From JACVRW01 sp038323835 (lineage in GTDB: Bacteria; Actinomycetota; Thermoleophilia; Solirubrobacterales; Thermoleophilaceae): a stretch of 64,000 nucleotides of DNA. The position numbers were made by a program, and so were the translations under genes. The notes under the pieces were generated by a model. That model made no database searches and was not told the DNA's origin. It saw only the letters and a list, made by a program, of their open reading frames with translations. The DNA is taken from positions 1 to 64,000 of the forward strand of contig JBBQHI010000012.1 in assembly GCA_038323835.1 (NCBI GenBank), read 5' to 3'. This document shows positions 40,859-49,370 of this stretch, piece by piece (position 1 is the stretch's first letter; the number at the start of each line of letters is the position of its first letter).

Positions 40859-42618
40859 CCGCCGGCGGGACGCGCCGCCTGGCGGTCCTGGTCCTGCCCG
40901 CGGCCCAGCCGGCGGCTGAGATCCTCCGCGGTGAGCGGCGGAGCGAAGAGGAAGCCCTGTCCGGCCGAGCAGCCGAGGGCGCGCACGGCCTCCACCTGGT
41001 CGCGCTCGTCGATCCCCTTGGCCACGATCCCCACCCCGAGCTCGTCCCGAAGCCTCGAGACGGCGCGTGCCAGGGCGTCGTCGTTGGGGTCGCCCACGAA
41101 GGCGCCCTCCACCTTCACCTCGTCCACGGGCAGCCCGTAGACGTGCGCGAGCGGCGGGCGGCCGACGCCGTAGTCGTCCAGCGTGATCCCCACGCCCAGC
41201 GCCCGCAGCTCCGAGAGCCTGATCCGCGCGGTGTCCAGGTCCTGCAGCACGGCGGTCTCGGTCACCTCGATCATGAGCCGCCCGGGCAGGAGACCCTCCT
41301 CCTCGAGAGCGGCTTTCACCACGGCGGGGAGGTCCGGCTCGCGCAGCTCACGTCCCGAGATGTTCACGCTCACCCGGAAGTCGTCGTCCACGCGCCCGCC
41401 CTCCTGCCAGCGGGCCAGCTGCGCGCACGCCGTGCGGATCACGTGACGGCCGATGGGCACGATCGTGCCCGTCTCCTCGGCCAGGGGGATGAAGTCCACC
41501 GGGCTGATCACACCGGCGCGGGGGTGGCGCCAGCGCAGGAGCGCCTCGGCCGATTTGATGCCCTCGTCGCCCAGGTCCACGAGCGGCTGGAAGAGCACCA
41601 CGAGCTGGTCGCGCTCGAGCGCGAGCTCCAGGTCCTCGGACACCTCGAGGCGCTCCACGAGAGAGGCCCGCATCGCGGGCTCGAAGCGCACGGGCCGGCG
41701 CCCGCGCCCGCGCGCCGCGTAGGCGGCCACGCCCGCGTCACGCAGCAGGTCCATGGCCACGCCGCCTCCGTCCTCGGCCACGGCGACCCCCACGCACGGG
41801 TTGGGCAGCACCTCCTCGCCGCCCACGCGGACGGACCTGCACAGGCTCGTGACCAGCCGGCGCGCGACCTCGGTGGCCTCGTTCGCCCGCTCGAAGCCCT
41901 CGAGCAGCACGGCAAACTCGCTCTCCCCCACCCGCGCTCCGGTGTCCCCGGCGCGCAGCCCGGAGTCCAGGCGCCGAGCCACCTCCAGCAGCATCTCGTC
42001 GCCCGCGGCCGATCCGAGCACCTCGTTCACGGGGCCCATGTCCTCCAGGTCCACCATCAGGATGGCCACCGGCTGGCCGGCCCGGCGGGCACGGGCAAAG
42101 GCGTGTGTGGCGCGGTCCTCGAAGAGAGCCCGCGTGGGCAGGCCGGTGAGGTCGTCGTAGAAGGATCGCCCGTCGGCGGGACGCTCGCCCGGGCTCGCGA
42201 CGGCCGCGCGAAGCGCGAGCACCACTCCCGCGAGCGGTGCGTCCTGCGGCGGGCGCTCGGCCACTCCCTCGACGGCCACGAGGCCGGAGTCGCGATGGAC
42301 CATCGACCACCTTCCGCGGCGGGTCTCGCCCTCGGTGGTGGCCAGCGCGAGCGATGCCGCACCGCGATCCGATGCGGGCACGAGGTCCAGGAAGAGGGTG
42401 TCGGCGAGGCGCTCGGGGTCGTGGCCGAGCAGGCGCGTGACCGCCGGCGAGGCGTAGCGGACCACCCCGCCGTGGCCGATCACGAGCACGGCGTCGGGCG
42501 CGTACTCCACGAGCGCGCGGAACCAGCGCTCGCTCTCCTCGACCGCGCCCAGGCGGGCCCGATCGCGCTGCGATCCGCGACCGAGGTCGCGGAGCCGCGG
42601 GACGAGTCCGTCACTCAT
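40855..42618 (-). CDS. PAS-GGDEF-EAL protein with degenerate active sites
   Basis: A 587-residue soluble protein: PAS domain (about 26-140), GGDEF-like domain (about 150-310) and EAL domain (about 325-575). The GGDEF loop is GESEF (231-235), so cyclase activity is unlikely. In the EAL domain, Glu358 (EAL), Asn419, Glu451, Asp481-Asp482, Lys502 and Gln554 are kept, but the usual AEGVE segment reads AKGID (532-536). Lys534 therefore replaces the catalytic-site glutamate. The protein is probably a c-di-GMP or signal receptor, or a very weak phosphodiesterase. It contrasts with the intact cyclase at 16302. Confidence 0.9.
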   Translation of the reverse strand: MSDGLVPRLRDLGRGSQRDRARLGAVEESERWFRALVEYAPDAVLVIGHGGVVRYASPAVTRLLGHDPERLADTLFLDLVPASDRGAASLALATTEGETRRGRWSMVHRDSGLVAVEGVAERPPQDAPLAGVVLALRAAVASPGERPADGRSFYDDLTGLPTRALFEDRATHAFARARRAGQPVAILMVDLEDMGPVNEVLGSAAGDEMLLEVARRLDSGLRAGDTGARVGESEFAVLLEGFERANEATEVARRLVTSLCRSVRVGGEEVLPNPCVGVAVAEDGGGVAMDLLRDAGVAAYAARGRGRRPVRFEPAMRASLVERLEVSEDLELALERDQLVVLFQPLVDLGDEGIKSAEALLRWRHPRAGVISPVDFIPLAEETGTIVPIGRHVIRTACAQLARWQEGGRVDDDFRVSVNISGRELREPDLPAVVKAALEEEGLLPGRLMIEVTETAVLQDLDTARIRLSELRALGVGITLDDYGVGRPPLAHVYGLPVDEVKVEGAFVGDPNDDALARAVSRLRDELGVGIVAKGIDERDQVEAVRALGCSAGQGFLFAPPLTAEDLSRRLGRGQDQDRQAARPAGG

Positions 42619-42698
42619 GCCGGATGCGCTGTGCGTGAGCCCACTGGTTAGTTGTCGTCAGCGGCCGGGCGGACCTTGACCTAGGCTGCCGGGTTCCC

Positions 42699-43508
42699 GT
42701 GACCAGCTTCTCCGAGGACACCGAAATCACCGGCGCCGACGGCCGCTACAGCGCGCAGCTCGGCCCGCGCTGGTGGGGGCCGGTGGCCCCGCTCGGCGGG
42801 TTTCTGGCCGCCTGCACGGTGCGAGCCATGGAGGCCGAGTCGGGTGACCCCGAGCGGTCACTCCGCTCGCTGAACATCCACTTCGTGGCACCGCCGGGGA
42901 ACGGCGAGGTGGAGCTGCACGCGACGCTGGTCCGCCGGGGCAGGTCGGTGAGCACGGTCACCGCGCGCGCCGAGCAGGAGGGCCGGCTGCTCGGAATCGC
43001 CATCGGCGAGTTCTCAGCGCCGCGCCGCGGACCGTCGTGGACGGTGTCCCCCGTACCCGACGTGGTCCCGTTCGAAGAGGCTCCGCGCGTGTCGGCGGAG
43101 TCGCCCGGCGCACCCGTCTACCTGGACGCGCTCGAGCTGCGGTGGGCGGGCGGCCCGCCGCCGCTCTCGGGTGCGAGCGGCAACGTCGAGCTCAAGGGAT
43201 GGATGAGAGCCGAGGGACCCGGGCCCCTCGACGCTGCGCTGCTCGCGTGCCTGGCCGATGCCATGCCTCCGGTGGCGCTATCGCGGGCGGCGCTGCCGCT
43301 GGGTGCCCCCACGCTCGACCTCACGCTGCATCTCTTCGGGCGTCTCCCCGTCCCCGGGGCCCAGGCCGAGACCCCGGTGCTCGGTCGCTTCACCTCGGCC
43401 CGCGCGCAGGACGGCCTGTGGACGGAGGACGGCGAGCTATGGACGCCCGACGGCCGGCTGCTGGTGCAGTCCCGCCAGCTCGCCCTGATCGTCCCGGTCA
43501 GGCACTGA
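42699..43508 (+). CDS. Acyl-CoA thioesterase-like (4HBT_3/TesB-like) protein
   Basis: A 269-residue double hot-dog protein of the thioesterase-like superfamily. The first half contains GPVAPLGGFLAACTVRAM and LNIHFVAPPGNGEVEL, the second half LDLTLHLFGRLP near 205. It would hydrolyse acyl-CoA thioesters; the substrate is not evident. GTG at 42699 is the start. Its last 72 bases overlap the C-terminal codons of the convergent hydrolase gene, an unusually deep convergent overlap. Confidence 0.87.
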   Translation: MTSFSEDTEITGADGRYSAQLGPRWWGPVAPLGGFLAACTVRAMEAESGDPERSLRSLNIHFVAPPGNGEVELHATLVRRGRSVSTVTARAEQEGRLLGIAIGEFSAPRRGPSWTVSPVPDVVPFEEAPRVSAESPGAPVYLDALELRWAGGPPPLSGASGNVELKGWMRAEGPGPLDAALLACLADAMPPVALSRAALPLGAPTLDLTLHLFGRLPVPGAQAETPVLGRFTSARAQDGLWTEDGELWTPDGRLLVQSRQLALIVPVRH

Positions 43509-44444
43509 GCGCTCGAGCAGGGCGCGCAGGTCCGCGCACAGCTCATGCGTGGCCTCGGCCGCGGCCGGGCTGAGCGCGCCCAGGTCGAAAAAACCGTGGA
43601 TCAGGCCGGCGTAGGCGCGCTTCACCACCGGCACCCCGGCCTCCTCGAGCGCGCGCGCATATGCGTCGCCCTGGTCGCGCAGCGGGTCGAACTCGGCGGT
43701 GGTGACCACGGCCGGCGGCAAGCCCGACAGATCGGGCGCGGCGAGCGGGCTCAGCCTGGGGTCCGAGGGATCGGCCCCCGCCAGGTACTGGTCCCGGAAC
43801 CACTCCATGTCCTCGCGCGTGAGGAAGAAGCCCTCCGCGTTCTCGGTCTCGGAGGGGTACCCGCCCGCGAAGTCGGTGCCGGGGTAGATCAAGAGCTGCG
43901 CGGCCAGAGCCGGCCCGCGGGCGTCGCGCGCCATCAGCGCCACCACGGCCGCGAGGTTGCCGCCGGCGCTGTCCCCGGCCACGGCGATGCGCCCGGCGTC
44001 CCCGCCGAGGCGGTCCACGTGCTCGGCGGCCCAGCGGGTGGCGGCGAAGCAGTCCTCCGGCGCGGCCGGGAAGGGATGCTCGGGAGCGAGCCGGTAGGCC
44101 ACGCTCAGCACCACGGCGCCGGCCTCGCGGCAGAGCGCGCGGCACTGGTTGTCGTGCGTGTCCAGGTCGCCGATCACGAAGCCGCCGCCGTGGAAGAACA
44201 CGATCGTGGCCAGTTCCCCGTCGGCCTCGGGGCGATAGATGCGAGCGGGCAGCGGGCCCGCGGTGCCCGTCACCTCGAGATCCTCGGTGGCCCGCACCGG
44301 CAGGATCGACTCGGCGGGACGCAGGTCCACGGTGAGCATGCGGAAGCCCCGGCGTGCTTCCTCGGGCGTGCCCGCGGCCAGCGACGGGCGCTTCATCGCG
44401 GCGAGCATCGCGAGCATGCCCTGGATCGGGGGGTCTACCGGCAT
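43437..44444 (-). CDS. Alpha/beta hydrolase, hormone-sensitive lipase family
   Basis: A 335-residue esterase of the HSL/bacterial family IV. The oxyanion motif HGGGFVIGD (about 85-93), nucleophile elbow GDSAGG near residue 157, acidic residue in EFDPLRDQG near 255 and histidine in GLIHGFF near 285 are all present. Family members hydrolyse short to medium acyl esters. The last ~22 residues extend past the usual end and overlap the thioesterase gene on the other strand. An ArsR-like regulator gene lies 8 bases upstream in the same direction, so the two may form a unit. Confidence 0.92.
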   Translation of the reverse strand: MPVDPPIQGMLAMLAAMKRPSLAAGTPEEARRGFRMLTVDLRPAESILPVRATEDLEVTGTAGPLPARIYRPEADGELATIVFFHGGGFVIGDLDTHDNQCRALCREAGAVVLSVAYRLAPEHPFPAAPEDCFAATRWAAEHVDRLGGDAGRIAVAGDSAGGNLAAVVALMARDARGPALAAQLLIYPGTDFAGGYPSETENAEGFFLTREDMEWFRDQYLAGADPSDPRLSPLAAPDLSGLPPAVVTTAEFDPLRDQGDAYARALEEAGVPVVKRAYAGLIHGFFDLGALSPAAAEATHELCADLRALLERSVPDRDDQGELAGLHQQPAVGRP

Positions 44445-44452
44445 CCGGCGCC

Positions 44453-45085
44453 TCAGTCGCCCCTGGCCGCGGCCTCGGTCTTGGCGCTGTTCGCGCCGTC
44501 GCCGTTGCCGTTGGGCAGGGACGAGAGGAACTGCATCATCACGACCTTGGTGGCCATGCCCTGCTCGCCGCTCTCGGCGAGGCGGGAGCCGGCGTCGGAC
44601 TCGACCTGCACGAGGCGCTCGAGCAGCTCCGCGATCATGCCGTGCAACTCCTCCCAGCCGCGCTCGTCGAGGACCATCGGAGCGCGGCTCAGGATCCGGT
44701 CGTTGCGTGCCTCGAAGGCGCTGGCCTCGATCGAGTCCGCCACGTCGTCCCAGATGAGCTGGAGCCCGACGTCGGAGATCGCCTGGCGCAGGGACCGCGG
44801 GAGGCGGCTCCAGTCGCGGTCGCTGAAGTATGGGCGGGTGATGGCGCGGTAGAAGTGCTCGACCGCGCCGCGTCGCGGCCGCGTGCTCACGAGCTCGATG
44901 CAGTCCAGCTCGAGCAGCGCCTTCACGTGGTAGCTCACGTTGCCGAGCGGTTCCCCGAGCTGCTCGGCCATATCGTTGGGGCTGGCCACTCGCTCATTGA
45001 GGATGGCGAGGACCTGCGCCCGCAGTGGGTGGGAAAGAGCCTTGGCCACGCGCTGATCCACCAACGCCTGCCGCTTGCCTGTCAT
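44453..45085 (-). CDS. ArsR-like winged-helix transcriptional regulator
   Basis: A 210-residue regulator with an N-terminal winged helix (ALSHPLRAQVLAILNE, then EPLGNVSYHVKALLEL as recognition helix, residues about 15-65) and a helical C-terminal half ending in a Gly/Asn/Ala tail. The layout matches ArsR/HTH_20 repressors lacking obvious metal-binding cysteines, so the signal is unknown. The 40 bases upstream are unusually A/T-rich for this genome and probably hold its promoter. It is 8 bases before the HSL hydrolase gene. Confidence 0.85.
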   Translation of the reverse strand: MTGKRQALVDQRVAKALSHPLRAQVLAILNERVASPNDMAEQLGEPLGNVSYHVKALLELDCIELVSTRPRRGAVEHFYRAITRPYFSDRDWSRLPRSLRQAISDVGLQLIWDDVADSIEASAFEARNDRILSRAPMVLDERGWEELHGMIAELLERLVQVESDAGSRLAESGEQGMATKVVMMQFLSSLPNGNGDGANSAKTEAAARGD

Positions 45086-45355
45086 CCGTGATCTCTCAAC
45101 TCTCGTTCAAGTTTCTAAGCGTCCTAGGTAGTCTGATCTAAACGTTTACCTCAAGGATTCCCAACCGGTTCGCGATCTCCGGGTGAGCAAGATCCTCGTC
45201 GCATTCCAGCCTATTGAGCCGGCGGTTGTCGGGCGCCAATCTACCGTCATCGTCTCGGCCTGAAGCCGCCCCCCCAGGAGCTCGCGATCGCGGTCCGCGA
45301 CGGCCACCGCATCGCTGGTCCGCCGCACCCGGATCCGCTCCTCGCTCTTCCACAT

Positions 45356-45489
45356 CCGATGCGCCAGGAGTACGGAGCTCCGCGCTCAGGTGGTCGTGCA
45401 GCCTCCGGATCGACCCCGGCAGCGCCGCCTGCTCGTTGTGGACGGGCACGACGATCTCGATGCGCGGGGCCTCGGGGGCCGCGTCCGGC
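45356..45489 (-). pseudogene. N-terminal fragment of a family 2 glycosyltransferase
   Basis: Read on the minus strand this stretch gives APRIEIVVPVHNEQAAL followed by a helix-like RRLHDHLSAEL, the standard opening of GT2 enzymes of the dolichol-phosphate-mannose-synthase-like type. The continuing sequence does not match the expected next strand, and no credible start codon precedes it. Only about 40 codons remain. The rest of the 45086-45355 gap shows nothing I can identify. Confidence 0.5.
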
Positions 45490-45512
45490 GGGGCCGGGCG
45501 TCCGGGGAAGAG

Positions 45513-45773
45513 GGCGGATTCTCGGGCCGCGAGAGCCAGGTGAGCGTCTCGTGGCTGGCCGACGCGGTGGCGAGCGGCAAGATCCGCTGGATCCTCACCG
45601 ACGAAAGCGGCAGCGGAATGCCCGCCGACGGCCGCGTGGGATCAAGCGAGGTGATGGCCGCGGTGGCCAAGACGTGCACCAAGGTCAGTCTCTCGTCCAC
45701 CAGCGGCTCGAGCTCCGGCGCTCTGTACGACTGCCAGGGCCACGCCGCCGACCTGCGAGCGCTGGTTTCGTAG
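45513..45773 (+). pseudogene. C-terminal fragment of an ArnT-like (GT39) membrane glycosyltransferase
   Basis: The plus-strand frame ending at 45773 reads GGFSGRESQVSVSWLADAV, SGKIRWILTDESGSG, SSEVMAAVAKTCTKVS and a short beta end. This resembles the extracytoplasmic tail of GT39 mannosyl/arabinosyltransferase-like proteins found in Thermoleophilia and other actinobacteria. All membrane helices are missing. It abuts the GT2 fragment in head-to-head orientation, implying rearrangement of a former GT2/GT39 locus. From 45774 to 45909 I see nothing. Confidence 0.5.
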
Positions 45774-45909
45774 GGCCGCTCCGCGCTGCCTTCGTCTACT
45801 GCGGGCGGGGTGCCGGGGTGTCCCGTCACGCTGCCGTCACCTTTGGGTGGCTTCCCGGCACTGAGCGCCTGCTCGGGCGGAGGGGAGCCCCCGCTCTTCT
45901 CGGTCCCGG

Positions 45910-46494
45910 TTACTGGTAGGGGTTCTTGGGCGAGCGGTCGTCGGAGAGCGAGTCCTGCGATCCCGTGACCAGCGCCTCGATCGCGTCGGCGAGGTGCTCC
46001 CGGTCGATGTTGCGCTCCTCGCGCGCGACCCGGATCCGGTGCGCCTCGAGCAGAACGTCGGCGTGGGTGTGGCCGGCCGGCGGCTCGAAGCGGTACGACG
46101 CGAGCTCGATAAGAAGACCCATCGGGTCCTCGAAGTAGATCGAGTCCATGAAGCCGCGGTCCTTCACGCCGCTGTGCTTGATCTCGCGCTCGTCGAGTCG
46201 TTCCACCGCCTGGTGGAAGGTCGCCTGCGAGAGCGCGAACGCGATGTGGTGCACGCAGCCGGGGTCGGTGGGGGTGCGGGCCGGATCGGGCTCGCGTTCC
46301 TCGTTGGTGAAGATCGTGATGAGGCGCCCGTCGCCCGGATCGAAGTAGAGGTGACTGTCGGCGGCGTTGTCGAGGTTCGGCTGCTCGAACACGAACGGCA
46401 TTCCGAGCACCCCCTCCCAGAAGTCGATCGACGTCTGCCGGCCGGCCCCGACGAGCGTGATGTGGTGCACGCCCTGGCTCTGAAGCTTTCGCAT
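45910..46494 (-). CDS. VOC superfamily metalloenzyme (glyoxalase/dioxygenase-like)
   Basis: A 194-residue protein with one paired beta-alpha-beta-beta-beta VOC fold. Metal ligands are likely in GVHHITLV near residue 9, VHHIAFAL near 81 and LIELASY near 129. Its C-terminal ~50 residues are a charged helical extension. It resembles catechol-dioxygenase-type single VOC proteins. It is the only intact gene in a stretch of gene fragments, just downstream of the decayed phenylacetate-CoA-ligase gene. Confidence 0.87.
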   Translation of the reverse strand: MRKLQSQGVHHITLVGAGRQTSIDFWEGVLGMPFVFEQPNLDNAADSHLYFDPGDGRLITIFTNEEREPDPARTPTDPGCVHHIAFALSQATFHQAVERLDEREIKHSGVKDRGFMDSIYFEDPMGLLIELASYRFEPPAGHTHADVLLEAHRIRVAREERNIDREHLADAIEALVTGSQDSLSDDRSPKNPYQ

Positions 46495-46512
46495 TCGCCC
46501 CCCTCTCGTGAC

Positions 46513-47060
46513 CTATCGCTCTAAGAGCTTCGCTTTGTATCCGCTGCGCTCGAGGCTTCCCCATGGCACGAGCTCCACCCGTGTCTGCACGACGAGCACG
46601 CTGCGCAGTCTGTCGCGTATCGAGTCGGCGAGTGCGCCATCCGGCGCGCGGCCCTGCGAGCTCGACGCTCACCGGAAGCGGCGGCTCCTGCTTCACCCAG
46701 GCCGCGCCGGGCCTGACCACGGCCGAGGGGACGACGTTCACTCCCCAGACGACGAGCATGTCGTCGGTACGCCCGATGCACCGCACGCGCGGGCCTGTGC
46801 GGCCGCAGCCGCAGGGGCTCACTCGATAGTGGCCCGGTCGCTATGAAATGAACGGTGGCGCAGGAGTTCCCTGGGGCGGAGCAGAGGTAAGCGTGTGGTG
46901 CAGGAGCCAAAAGGGGGAGTCCGTGGAAGTGGTCGACTTCGGCCAAATGATGATGACCCGGACCGGCAGTTTCAGGCGACGACAAGGTAGAAGGCCGAGC
47001 GCTCGAGGAGGTGGCCGAGCTGGCTCGTGGAGCTCGCGTCGTCCAGTGCGACGGCTCGAG
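46513..47060 (-). pseudogene. Decayed phenylacetate-CoA ligase (PaaK-like) gene
   Basis: The minus strand carries both ends of a PaaK-like adenylate-forming enzyme. Near 47000 it reads TSQLGHLLERSAFY, a typical N-terminal helix. From about 46825 downward it reads GRTGPRVRCIGRTDDMLVV, GVNVVPSAV, then VKQEPPLPVSVELA, a typical C-terminal domain. After a frameshift near 46650 it continues as DGALADSIRDRLRSVL, VELVPWGSLERSGYK and stops at 46513. The catalytic middle (about 250 residues) is deleted. It begins 3 bases after the citryl-CoA-lyase-like gene, so the three genes once formed an operon. Confidence 0.65.
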
Positions 47061-47062
47061 GA

Positions 47063-47860
47063 TCAGCTCGGCCCGTCCTCCGGCCGGCGCTCGTAGTCCA
47101 CCGCCTCCTCCGCGCGGCCCGCCAGCAGGAACCCGATCGGCTGCTCGCGCTCCTCGGCGAGGTGGGCGAGCAGCCCGGCGGTGCGCGCGAGGATCGGCAC
47201 GGCCTTCACCGTGGCCGGCGGGAAGCCCAGGTCGAGCATCACCGCCGCAATCGGCATCGACACGTTCATGGTGAGTGGCCTGCCCCACTCCTCGGCCGCG
47301 GCATCGCGAAAGCGGCGGGCCAGCAGCACCTGAGGCCCGCTAACGCCGCGGGCGTCGGCGAGCTCGAGGATGCGCTCGGCGCGCGGGTCGAGCGGCCGGT
47401 GGACGGGGTGCCCGAATCCCGGGAGCCGGGCCCCGGAGGCCCGGACCGCACGCGCCATCTCCCCGGCCACGACGGCCGGATCGCCCCCAGATGCGACGCT
47501 CTCCTGCGCCTCCTCGAGCAGCACCGCGCAGGCCTCGGCCGTGCCCAGGATGACCGGGCCGCAGCCGAGGATGCCCGCGGCCACGGCCCCCTGGAGCGAG
47601 CCGGGATCGGCCGCGAGCGTCATCCGCGCGGCCACGTTGGTGGGCATCATGCCGTGCTCGGCGATCGCCACCAGCAACAGGTCGAGGAAGTGGCGCTGAT
47701 CCTCGGTGGGCTCCTCGCCGGTGAGCAGCAGGTGGAAGTACTCGGTGAAGCTCAACCTGCCCATCAGGTCGCCGCAGAGGTCGCGGCCCCGCACCTCCAC
47801 CCTGTCGGGATAGGCCTGACTGATGTGGCTGACGGCCGGCCCGTCCTTCCCGATCGGCAT
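47063..47860 (-). CDS. Citryl-CoA lyase/citrate synthase-like protein (short form)
   Basis: A 265-residue protein of the citrate synthase fold, shorter than true citrate synthases (about 370-430). The GRDLCGDLMGRLSFTEYFHLLLTG opening and active-site region GFGHPVHRPLDPR near residue 150 fit the citryl-CoA lyase-like group, which cleave or form acyl-CoA/oxoacid condensation products. Substrate is unknown. It lies downstream of the two-component genes and upstream of the decayed PaaK-like gene, suggesting CoA-thioester metabolism. Confidence 0.85.
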   Translation of the reverse strand: MPIGKDGPAVSHISQAYPDRVEVRGRDLCGDLMGRLSFTEYFHLLLTGEEPTEDQRHFLDLLLVAIAEHGMMPTNVAARMTLAADPGSLQGAVAAGILGCGPVILGTAEACAVLLEEAQESVASGGDPAVVAGEMARAVRASGARLPGFGHPVHRPLDPRAERILELADARGVSGPQVLLARRFRDAAAEEWGRPLTMNVSMPIAAVMLDLGFPPATVKAVPILARTAGLLAHLAEEREQPIGFLLAGRAEEAVDYERRPEDGPS

Positions 47861-47874
47861 ACGGTCGGCCGAAG

Positions 47875-49368
47875 CTAAGCGCCGGCCGGCCGAGCGTCAA
47901 GCCCGGAGCGCTGCCCTGCCAGCGGCAGCCGCACCGTGAACACCGCCCCGCCGCCGGCGGCGTTGGCGGCGCCCACCGTGCCACCGTGCGCGTCCACGAT
48001 CCCGGCCACGATGGCCAGCCCGAGACCGGCCCCCGCGCGGCCGCGCTCGCGCCCGGGCTCGGAGCGGGAGAAGCGCTCGAAGAGAAGGCTCGGGTCCTCG
48101 CCCGGCGGCAGGCCGGTCCCGTGGTCGCGCACCTCGATCTCCACGAGGCCGGGCCCGTCGCGACGGGTGGCCACCTCCACCGTCGTGCCCGGCTGGGTGT
48201 GCACCAGCGCGTTGCGCATCAGGTTGGCCAGCACCTGCCGGAGCTGGTGGGGATCGCCGAGCACGATGGCCTCGCCCTGGTCGCTGGTCTCGATCTCGCG
48301 GCCCGGGTCGGTGGCTCGGGCGTCCGCCGCGGCGTCGGCGGCCAGCGCGCTCACGTCCACGGCCTCACTGGGCCGGTGGTGCACCTCGCCCAGGCGGGCC
48401 AGCGTGAGCAGGTCGTCCACCAGCACCCCCATGCGCGCCGACTCCTCCTCGATCCGCGACATCGCCTTCTCAGTGTCGGCCGGCTCGCGCGCCGCTCCGA
48501 TGCGGAAGAGCTCGGCGTAGCCGCGAATCGACGCGAGCGGGGTGCGCAGCTCGTGGGACACGTCCGCGAGGAAGCGCCGCAGCCGCCCCTCGGTGGCCTC
48601 GCGCTGGCTGAAGGCGTCGTCCAGCCGGTCGAGCATCGAGTTCAGCGCCAGGCCAAGACGCCCGACCTCGGTGCTCTCGCCCGCCGTCTCCACCCGGTGG
48701 GAGAGCTCGCCCGCAGCAATGGCGTCTGCGGTGTGGCCGATGCGCTCCAGCGGCCGCAGCCCCGCCCTGACCAGCACGAAGGACAGCAGGGCGAGCAGCG
48801 CCAGCACACCGGCGATCACGAGTCCCTCCACCAGCAGCAGCCGGTGCAGGGCGTCCTCCACGCCCTGGAGCGGGATGGCCACGATCGTGAACCCACCGCC
48901 GCGGCTGGGGGTGGCCCGCACCCGGTAGCGGAGGTCGCTGCTCCCCTTCGCGTCCACTGTGAATGGCCTGCCCACGGTGACCTCGCTGGGAATGTCCGGC
49001 TTGGGCAAGTCGGTCTGGTCGGAGAACGGCGTGACCGAGCCGAGCACGCGCCCGCTGGCCGCACGGCGCTCTGCGTAGGTGCCCGGCGGGAGGTTCGTCT
49101 CCGCGGGGTCGGGTCCGCCCGGGCCCGGTCCGGAGCCGGCGCGGGCGTCGAGTCCGCCACGAGGTCCCCGGGCCGAGTCGCCGTCGAGGTCCTGACCGGT
49201 CTTGATCTCGAGCGCCCGGGTCACCGCCGGGCCGGCCGCGCTCGTCTGGTCGTCCACGCGCTGCTCCTCGAACGAGCGCTGGGAGAAGTAGGTGATGGCG
49301 GCGAGGGCGAGCAGCCCGACCGCGGAGAGGATCACGAGCGTCGCGATCAGGCGCGCGCGGAGCGACAC
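47875..49368 (-). CDS. Membrane sensor histidine kinase
   Basis: A 497-residue kinase: transmembrane helix (about 8-28), extracytoplasmic sensor (about 30-180) with a Gly/Pro-rich disordered patch, second helix (about 183-205), HAMP, HisKA with the phospho-acceptor in VSHELRTPLASIRG near residue 280, and a HATPase_c domain with LMRNALVHT (N box), GTGLPPG and GAGLGLAIVAGIV (G boxes). It pairs with the response regulator 2 bases upstream. GTG at 49368 begins MSLRARLIATLV. The signal is unknown. Confidence 0.94.
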   Translation of the reverse strand: MSLRARLIATLVILSAVGLLALAAITYFSQRSFEEQRVDDQTSAAGPAVTRALEIKTGQDLDGDSARGPRGGLDARAGSGPGPGGPDPAETNLPPGTYAERRAASGRVLGSVTPFSDQTDLPKPDIPSEVTVGRPFTVDAKGSSDLRYRVRATPSRGGGFTIVAIPLQGVEDALHRLLLVEGLVIAGVLALLALLSFVLVRAGLRPLERIGHTADAIAAGELSHRVETAGESTEVGRLGLALNSMLDRLDDAFSQREATEGRLRRFLADVSHELRTPLASIRGYAELFRIGAAREPADTEKAMSRIEEESARMGVLVDDLLTLARLGEVHHRPSEAVDVSALAADAAADARATDPGREIETSDQGEAIVLGDPHQLRQVLANLMRNALVHTQPGTTVEVATRRDGPGLVEIEVRDHGTGLPPGEDPSLLFERFSRSEPGRERGRAGAGLGLAIVAGIVDAHGGTVGAANAAGGGAVFTVRLPLAGQRSGLDARPAGA

Positions 49369-49370
49369 GG

